In this document: one piece after another, positions 5,034-6,925 of the stretch
How positions within the stretch are numbered: position 1 is the first letter of the stretch
How the letters are laid out: each line of letters begins with the position of its first letter
From: CAYJAD01 sp964370835
Lineage (GTDB): Bacteria > Desulfobacterota > Desulfovibrionia > Desulfovibrionales > Desulfovibrionaceae
Assembly (NCBI GenBank): GCA_964370835.1
Contig: CAYJLO010000114.1
Coordinates: 1 to 6,925, forward strand
DNA length: 6,925 nucleotides
Reading direction: 5' to 3'
Position numbers and translations under genes: made by a program
Notes under the pieces: generated by a model
Seen by the model: the letters and a program-made list of their open reading frames with translations, nothing else
Databases searched by the model: none
Told to the model about the DNA's origin: nothing

Positions 5034-6734
5034 ATGAGTAAACATAATAATTTAAATCAAAATTCAATTACAAGTAAAATTATTAAAGACCCCTTATACA
5101 ATTATATTGAAATTGAGCCTGACATTTGTAGAGAAATAATTGATAGCAAATATTTTCAAAGATTAAGACGTATTGAGCAAACCAGTATGAGATGTTTATA
5201 TCCCTCAGCAAGACATGATAGATTTGTTCATTCTTTGGGAACGTACCATTTAGCTAAAATGGCGATTAGTGCTATAAATAACTCTGAAGTCATCGTCATT
5301 AATAATGATACAGATAATGCTAAAATAGATACAAAGAAAATACGTAAGGAAAATTATCCCAAAAAGAAAGTGCGTAAAAGTTTTAATTTTACATTTGAAA
5401 TGGCAGCTCTACTTCATGATATAGGGCATTCACCATTTTCGCATACACTAGAGCAATATTTCGAATACTTCTATCAGGAATGCGAGGTAAAAGAACTTCA
5501 TATCATAGATATTTTCTTTTCTACAATGGATAAGCTAATAGAAACAAATATCAATGAGAAGCACGAAACTTTTAAAAATGACTGTAAAAAATCAAAACCA
5601 TCACCCCATGAAATAGCAAGTTGCATAATAATTATTAAACATTTCCAAGAGATAATAAATGAATTAGCACGAAAAAAATCAGATCTGAGAGGAAACAATA
5701 TAGATTTTTGTTTTTTAACTCGTTGTATATTGGGCGCACTTTATAGTGAAAAAAGTATAGAAAATGATTATAAAAATTGTTTGATTAAACTTTTAAACTC
5801 ATCAATAGATGTAGATAAGCTTGATTATATTTCTAGAGATTCAAAAATATCTGGCTATGATAACACTAGTGTGGATACAAATAGATTGATCAATTCATTC
5901 GCATTAGCATTAAACAAAGTATCGAGTGATAATTATGAACTATGCCTAGTTTTCAAAAAAACTGGAATACCTATAATACAAAATGTTATTTCATCAAGAA
6001 ACTCACTACATACATGGATATACTCTCACCATAAAGTGAAATATGAAAGTGATCTTTTAGTAAAATCAATAAAAAATATTTCTCTTCTAAATGAAAATGA
6101 TAATGGTGTTGTAAACTATGATAAATTATTCATTTCTGAGTACTTTTCTGTGGAAAGCATAGAAAAAAAGTTAGTGTGCGATGATACCATTTGGAATCTA
6201 TTTATGAAATATAAAGACAAAGTAAATGAGGTTGCGGAATTAATTGATAGAAGCATTCAGAAACTTGCTATTTGGAAAAGTTATGCTGAATTTCAAGCTT
6301 ATTTCAATAGCGGTAAAGATACTTGTGCTGTAGGAGAATTTGATATAAATCAAATGAAAACATACTTGAGAGAATGCAAAAAAGATGATATGAAAGCAAG
6401 TGAATTTGAGAAATATATTAATAACTACAAGCCATTAAATAAAAAAAGTGACAATGAACCAGACAGTGAATATAAAATAAATATAGTTATATGTGATACA
6501 AGTTTGGCAAATATAAGGCCAGATGCAGTTTTAATTTATATTAATAATAGGCTGCATTCGTTTGATAGGATTTTAGGTGATGCCCAAAAGTCGCCAGAAA
6601 CATCAATTTTCTTTTATGCATATGGATCTAAAACCATTAAAGATATTCTCAATAGTGAGAATTATAAATTTAAAGATGAATTTATAAGGTATATTAAGAA
6701 TTTTGATGGGTTCAAATTGAAACAACAGAATTAA
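5034..6734 (+). CDS. SAMHD1/dGTPase-like HD-domain phosphohydrolase
   Basis: The 566-residue protein belongs to the HD superfamily group that includes SAMHD1 and COG1078 proteins, which hydrolyse dNTPs to nucleoside and triphosphate. The N-terminus reads 'IKDPLYNYIEIEPDI' and 'FQRLRRIEQT', then 'RFVHSLGTYHLA'. The metal site is complete: H66, H128-D129 and D261 (in 'DVDKLDYISRD'), matching H167, H206-D207 and D311 of SAMHD1. The further histidines H132 and H137 ('HDIGHSPFSH') and H192 ('PHE') correspond to H210, H215 and H233. A Lys/Asp-rich stretch (about 84-117) enlarges the segment between H66 and H128. The C-terminal ~230 residues have no motif I recognise. GAAAGGA (5016-5022) precedes the ATG by 11 nt. 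As last gene of the cluster, followed by a terminator, it may deplete dNTPs or clear a specific nucleotide. The fold and metal site are secure; the substrate is not known. Confidence 0.9.
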   Translation: MSKHNNLNQNSITSKIIKDPLYNYIEIEPDICREIIDSKYFQRLRRIEQTSMRCLYPSARHDRFVHSLGTYHLAKMAISAINNSEVIVINNDTDNAKIDTKKIRKENYPKKKVRKSFNFTFEMAALLHDIGHSPFSHTLEQYFEYFYQECEVKELHIIDIFFSTMDKLIETNINEKHETFKNDCKKSKPSPHEIASCIIIIKHFQEIINELARKKSDLRGNNIDFCFLTRCILGALYSEKSIENDYKNCLIKLLNSSIDVDKLDYISRDSKISGYDNTSVDTNRLINSFALALNKVSSDNYELCLVFKKTGIPIIQNVISSRNSLHTWIYSHHKVKYESDLLVKSIKNISLLNENDNGVVNYDKLFISEYFSVESIEKKLVCDDTIWNLFMKYKDKVNEVAELIDRSIQKLAIWKSYAEFQAYFNSGKDTCAVGEFDINQMKTYLRECKKDDMKASEFEKYINNYKPLNKKSDNEPDSEYKINIVICDTSLANIRPDAVLIYINNRLHSFDRILGDAQKSPETSIFFYAYGSKTIKDILNSENYKFKDEFIRYIKNFDGFKLKQQN

Positions 6735-6768
6735 AAATGCCACTACTTTTTCAAAATTATTAATATCT

Positions 6769-6795
6769 GTATTGTTTTATGATATGATACAATAC
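6769..6795. repeat. Inverted repeat GTATTGT-N13-ACAATAC
   Basis: Perfect 7-bp arms at 6769-6775 and 6789-6795 lie between the HD gene and the terminator. The spacer contains TATGAT twice (6778-6783 and 6783-6788), each a possible -10, with a weak TTAATA (6760-6765) 17 nt upstream of the second. It could be an operator-promoter for a short transcript or only an A+T-rich coincidence. Confidence 0.35.
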
Positions 6796-6799
6796 AAAT

Positions 6800-6840
6800 A
6801 AAACTTTAAGTTAATTAATTAGCTTGAGGTTTTGTTTTTG
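6800..6840 (+). terminator. Rho-independent-type terminator of the four-gene operon
   Basis: AAAACTTTAAGT (6800-6811) pairs with GCTTGAGGTTTT (6822-6833) over 12 bp, using four G:U pairs. The loop TAATTAATTA can pair further, and GTTTTTG follows. It begins 66 nt after the HD gene stop. On the opposite strand the four G:U pairs become C:A mismatches, so the hairpin works only for + strand transcripts. The stem is A+U-rich and of moderate strength. Confidence 0.6.
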
Positions 6841-6851
6841 AAATATTTTAG

Positions 6852-6925
6852 TTATAGCTTGACATAAGGGTGACGCATAGCGTGTTTTTCTTTTGCGTCG
6901 GCAAATACTCGCTCAATGGTTTGAC
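6852..6925 (-). pseudogene. C-terminal fragment of an IS1182-type transposase, running out of the window
   Basis: On the minus strand the last 23 codons read 'QTIERVFADAKEKHAMR' followed by HPYVKL and TAA (6852-6854). 'QTIERVFADAKEKHxMR' is a hallmark near the C-terminus of IS1182-family transposases, where it normally continues with 'YT..RGL' and several dozen more residues ending around 'MNLKKLA'. Those residues are absent and the stop comes early, so this copy is truncated or frame-shifted. No CAG..TGTC type terminal repeat is found to its left within the window. The rest of the element lies beyond 6925. Confidence 0.7.

Noticed and set aside
1..6925. CRISPR arrays, tRNA, rRNA or toxin-antitoxin pairs
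   Set aside because: No regularly spaced repeats, no cloverleaf or rRNA-like sequence, and no small paired genes were seen; the short XRE gene has no toxin partner next to it.

Overview
The DNA is strongly A+T-rich with AGA- and ATA-heavy codon use, strong AGGAG-type ribosome binding sites and one GTG start. Together with the clostridial look of its mobile elements, this suggests a chromosomal accessory region of a Firmicute, probably a member of the Clostridia. This is inferred from style only; no taxonomic marker gene is present.

Layout. (1) Positions 1-837: the 3' part of a gene for a protein with a Gly/Asn-rich tail, then the C-terminal remnant of a large serine recombinase. (2) Positions 838-2437: a small XRE-type (controller-like) regulator gene with its own promoter and tandem 15-bp repeats. 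It is broken twice, by an in-frame stop at codon 22 and by an inserted element that left a perfect 18-bp target duplication. The inserted DNA looks nested: an outer element with CAG..TGTC.AAAAA ends carries an intact IS30-family insertion sequence and a pair of REP-like hairpins. (3) Positions 2486-6734: four tightly packed genes on the same strand (gaps 25, -8 and 32 nt) encoding a thymidylate-kinase-like P-loop kinase, a B12-binding-domain radical SAM enzyme, a uracil-DNA-glycosylase-superfamily protein with four cluster-type cysteines, and a SAMHD1/dGTPase-like HD phosphohydrolase with a full set of metal-site residues. (4) Positions 6735-6925: an inverted repeat, a rho-independent-type terminator, and the degenerate C-terminal end of an IS1182-type transposase on the minus strand running out of the window.

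How the genes may work together. All four operon products point to nucleotide or DNA-base chemistry: phosphorylating a nucleoside monophosphate, radical modification, excising or recognising a base in DNA, and hydrolysing dNTPs. The island sits among recombinase and IS debris behind a (now dead) controller-type regulator, as in many defence or nucleotide-modification islands. I do not recognise this exact four-gene set as a named system, so its joint role is inference. The kinase plus radical SAM pairing recalls the viperin/CMPK2 pairing, and the HD protein recalls dNTP-depleting antiphage dGTPases, but the radical SAM enzyme is not a viperin by domain layout.
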